This document shows, one piece after another, positions 61,709-64,000 of a stretch of 64,000 nt of DNA. The stretch is taken from the NCBI RefSeq assembly GCF_015493435.1, contig NZ_WGDD01000026.1, positions 1 through 64,000 of the forward strand, written 5' to 3'. Positions within the stretch are counted from its first letter, which is position 1. Each line of letters begins with the position of its first letter. Source of the stretch: Sulfurovum sp. (GTDB lineage: Bacteria; Campylobacterota; Campylobacteria; Campylobacterales; Sulfurovaceae). Made by a program: the position numbers and the translations under genes. The notes under the pieces were generated by a model that was not told the DNA's origin, searched no databases, and saw only the letters and a list, made by a program, of their open reading frames with translations.

Positions 61709-62547
61709 TGGGGGAATATTACCTTAATCTGCTTGTTTTTGTCGGACTGGCCGGATTCTCCATCCTCCTTTTCTGGCTTTTCTTTGCCTACAGAGAAAAA
61801 AAACAGCTGCAGCAGATAGCTGCATTGCCTTTTACCGATGAACAGCGTGCCTATCTTGCGCACCTTTCACACTATCAGCATCTTCCTTCGGAAGATAGAG
61901 AGCGTATCGAACGTTCTATTCTGCGTTTTATCCATACCAAAAAATTTATCGGTTCGAAACTGGATGTAACAGAAGAGATGAAAATCATCATTGCGTTTTA
62001 TGCTTGTTTGCTGCTGCTGCATATAGAAACAGGCAACTGTTATGACAATCTTCAAACCATCATCGTATACAATCAGCCTGTGGTCATAGACAAAGTACAG
62101 AACAACGGCGGTATCTTTTCACAAGAGCAGTTTCTCATCGACGGACAGTCTGCCAACGATACTGTGGTCATCATTTGGCATGATGCCAAGAGAGAAGCGT
62201 ATCATCCAAGAAAAGACAATGTTATTGTGCATGAGTTCGCCCATGAGATCGATTTTATGGATGGCGAGATAGATGGAATACCTCCGATGGAGCGTTCCAA
62301 ATATCATGAGTGGACCAATGTTCTTTATGGGGAATACAAAAAATTAAACAAGATTGCCCTGAAGAACAGAGACTGGGGCGACTACAAGTTTATCGGTGAG
62401 TATGCAGCGACAAATGAGGCAGAGTTCTTTGCCGTAATCAGTGAACGTTTCTTTGAATCACCCGTCAGTTTGAAAAAGAAATTCCCTGATCTTTACAATG
62501 AACTCAAAACTTTTTATAAAACCGACCCGGCTGTTTTGTTCAGTTAA
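61708..62547 (+). CDS. mtfA: MtfA-like zinc peptidase
   Basis: 279 residues. One N-terminal membrane helix (VGLAGFSILLFWLFFAY), then a soluble domain with zinc motif HEFAHEID (HExxH) in VIVHEFAHEIDFMDG and a downstream Glu in EYAATNEAEFFAVISERF, the pattern of the M90 (MtfA) family. MtfA in E. coli is cytoplasmic and interacts with the Mlc repressor; this member is membrane-anchored, as in many proteobacteria. Start codon overlaps the EI24 stop. Last gene of the operon; ends 8 bases into the convergent permease gene. Confidence 0.87.
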   Translation: MGEYYLNLLVFVGLAGFSILLFWLFFAYREKKQLQQIAALPFTDEQRAYLAHLSHYQHLPSEDRERIERSILRFIHTKKFIGSKLDVTEEMKIIIAFYACLLLLHIETGNCYDNLQTIIVYNQPVVIDKVQNNGGIFSQEQFLIDGQSANDTVVIIWHDAKREAYHPRKDNVIVHEFAHEIDFMDGEIDGIPPMERSKYHEWTNVLYGEYKKLNKIALKNRDWGDYKFIGEYAATNEAEFFAVISERFFESPVSLKKKFPDLYNELKTFYKTDPAVLFS

Positions 62548-63871
62548 CTTTCTGGGAACCGAGTACTTCCTCTTTTTCAAGGTCTTTGTCAATATAGGGT
62601 GCGAGTCTTTTCTTCTTTAATGAATAGTAGGTGAGACTGAAAACAGATACAGCAAAAATAACAATGCCGCTTGTTATAAGCGATCTTGGAGAGTGTATCA
62701 GGTTGTGCCCGATTAGAACAGCAGTTGCACTTATGCCGAGCAGTGCTCCTCCGCCGGAAATGAAACGGTTGCCTCCCGTCTCCCTGTAGAGTTTGAAATT
62801 GGCAACATTGACCAGTGAAAAAACAACAAGAAAACCGATACTCCCCGCAACGGAAATATTGTCAAGGTCAAAAGAGGTCGCAAAGATGACACCAAGCAGG
62901 GCGATAATGATCATGCCTTCATAGCCGTTTTTGAACTTCTTTTCAAATCTGCTTGGCAGCTCGCCGTAGCGTGCGACCAAGTAACTTGTACGTCCGCCGC
63001 CGTAAAGGGTTGCATTGATGGCGGAAGCTGTTGAAAGCAGGGCGGCAATGCCGATAATGATAAAACCTGCCTTGCCGAAAAAAGGTTCTGCTGCCACTGC
63101 AAGTACATAGTCCTGTGCCGTTTTTGCTTCTGCAAAAGTAAGGTTCCCTACCGTTACTGCTGCTATCCAGACATAAAGAATGATGACGAAAATAACGGCA
63201 GAGTAGTATGCCCAGGGAAGTGTTTTCTCCGGGTTTTTCACATCACGTGCTGTATTGGCTATGAGTTCAAAGCCTTCGTATGCGAGAAAGATGATCAGTC
63301 CGCCTGTTACAACAGAAGGCATGGGCATCCACTGCTGCGGTGCCATATGTGTCATATCGATGGAAGCAGTACCCACGGCGGCAAAAACGATCAGGATAGC
63401 CAGTTTGATGAATACCATGACATCTTCTGTCCGTCCGGTCATGAACGCACCAAGCAGGTTGATAAGCATAAAAACCAATATGACGCCTGCGGCCAGTGCC
63501 TTATGTATCCAGACGACATCAGTACCTGCTATCAGGGCAGAACCATAGCTTCCGAACGCATAGGCATAGAGTGCCAGCATGATGACATAGGAGATAAGCA
63601 GGAGGTTGTTGATAATAGAAGAGAAGAGTCCGTTGCCGAAAGCCTGGACAATAAATTCAATGCTTCCGCCTTCACTGGGATAGCGCAAAGAGAGTTTGAC
63701 ATAGGAATAGGCGGTCACAAGGGCAATAAAACCCGCGATAAAAAATGCAATAGGAGCAGCCCCTTTGGCAAGATCTATCGTCAAACCGAGCACGGCAAAA
63801 ATACCGCCTCCCACCATACCGCCCACACCAATGCTGAAAACTTCGATGAAGCCGATCTTTTTTTGCTCCAT
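62540..63871 (-). CDS. APC-superfamily amino acid/amine permease (second copy type)
   Basis: 443 residues, twelve hydrophobic segments. FSIGVGGMVGGGIFAVLG in the first helix, FLAYEGFELIANTARDVKNPEKT and LSTASAINATLYGGGRTSYLVARYGELP match the APC family and resemble the permease at 59245. Twelfth-helix region ends in a short basic-acidic tail (EKEEVLGSQKVN). Substrate not deducible. It starts 6 bases after the partial gene at 63878, so they are probably one operon; the ribosome site is weak. Confidence 0.88.
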   Translation of the reverse strand: MEQKKIGFIEVFSIGVGGMVGGGIFAVLGLTIDLAKGAAPIAFFIAGFIALVTAYSYVKLSLRYPSEGGSIEFIVQAFGNGLFSSIINNLLLISYVIMLALYAYAFGSYGSALIAGTDVVWIHKALAAGVILVFMLINLLGAFMTGRTEDVMVFIKLAILIVFAAVGTASIDMTHMAPQQWMPMPSVVTGGLIIFLAYEGFELIANTARDVKNPEKTLPWAYYSAVIFVIILYVWIAAVTVGNLTFAEAKTAQDYVLAVAAEPFFGKAGFIIIGIAALLSTASAINATLYGGGRTSYLVARYGELPSRFEKKFKNGYEGMIIIALLGVIFATSFDLDNISVAGSIGFLVVFSLVNVANFKLYRETGGNRFISGGGALLGISATAVLIGHNLIHSPRSLITSGIVIFAVSVFSLTYYSLKKKRLAPYIDKDLEKEEVLGSQKVN

Positions 63872-63877
63872 TGGGTA

Positions 63878-64000
63878 TCAGTCTTTAACGTGGCATTTTA
63901 AACTTTGTGCTTTGATCGCATGGAGGCGGTTGAGAATATGTTCAAATTCGCCGATATCTTCCTGATATTTTTTTTCAAGAGTCGCTTTTTTCTCTTCTAT
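63878..64000 (-). CDS. C-terminal fragment of a coiled-coil protein, cut by the window edge
   Basis: The last 40 codons of a minus-strand gene (frame open at 64000, stop TGA at 63878). The visible part is highly charged and helical (EEKKATLEKKYQEDIGEFEHILNRLHAIKAQSLKCHVKD). No function can be assigned. It precedes the APC permease by 6 bases. Confidence 0.6.
   Translation of the reverse strand: MEEKKATLEKKYQEDIGEFEHILNRLHAIKAQSLKCHVKD

Overview
The window is a contiguous bacterial chromosome segment, densely packed, with about 66 protein genes, short intergenic gaps and many ATGA overlaps. It contains no tRNA, rRNA, CRISPR array, transposase or phage gene that I can recognise. Gene content points to a Campylobacterota (epsilonproteobacterial) chemolithotroph of the Sulfurovum/Sulfurimonas type. 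The signs are a group III truncated haemoglobin, a BioV-like pimeloyl esterase, the tgt / TrkA-like / aroB / MscS / mtaB / FtsH-like block, a 5'-nucleotidase of the PF06189 type, and alpha-carbonic anhydrase near a SulP transporter. This assignment is inference from families; no marker gene such as 16S is present.

Layout. 1-5 kb: a repeat protein (cut by the left edge) with a MoxR-type AAA+ ATPase, then a ZnuABC-like metal importer. 5-10 kb: truncated haemoglobin, a DnaQ-fold exonuclease, and a plus-strand operon running from an IscU/NifU-like scaffold lacking one ligand cysteine through a helical protein, phosphatidylserine decarboxylase, a sensor-like membrane protein and a HAD phosphatase. 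10-15 kb: CYTH protein and murA; a c-di-GMP-I (GEMM) riboswitch in front of an unknown gene; a UvrD-type helicase. 15-21 kb: guanine deaminase-like protein, NYN/LOTUS-type protein and RsmD in one overlapping operon; an NlpC/P60 peptidase and a dipeptide epimerase on either side of an AT-rich diguanylate cyclase gene. 21-30 kb: a tyrosine/glycine/histidine-rich lipoprotein, DUF819 protein, patatin and a membrane methyltransferase, SDR, Mog, carbonic anhydrase, rhodanese, SulP.

30-34 kb is an arsenic resistance operon (arsR, a four-part fusion of permease, ArsC, BFD-like and C-terminal modules, then arsB) with a clear ArsR-type operator. 34-43 kb: HI0933 flavoprotein, methyltransferase, LemA/DUF2207 pair, 5'-nucleotidase, a lytic transglycosylase-like protein and a large orphan AT-rich lipoprotein. 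43-53.5 kb: tgt, TrkA-like protein, an inserted AT-rich GtrII-like membrane protein, then the overlapping aroB-mscS-mtaB-ftsH-like-bioV operon, in which the FtsH-like protein has lost its zinc protease motif. 53.5-58.5 kb: coiled-coil periplasmic protein and a SUV3-like helicase with a zinc ribbon and RG-rich tail. 58.5-64 kb: HdeD, two APC permeases, a 59-residue membrane protein, EI24 and MtfA-like genes; a further gene is cut by the right edge.

The most noteworthy items are the c-di-GMP riboswitch with apparently compensatory base changes in front of an unknown gene, the FtsH pseudoprotease, the arsenic fusion protein, the SUV3-type helicase and the IscU-like scaffold with a substituted cysteine. 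No single multi-gene system stands out as wholly new.
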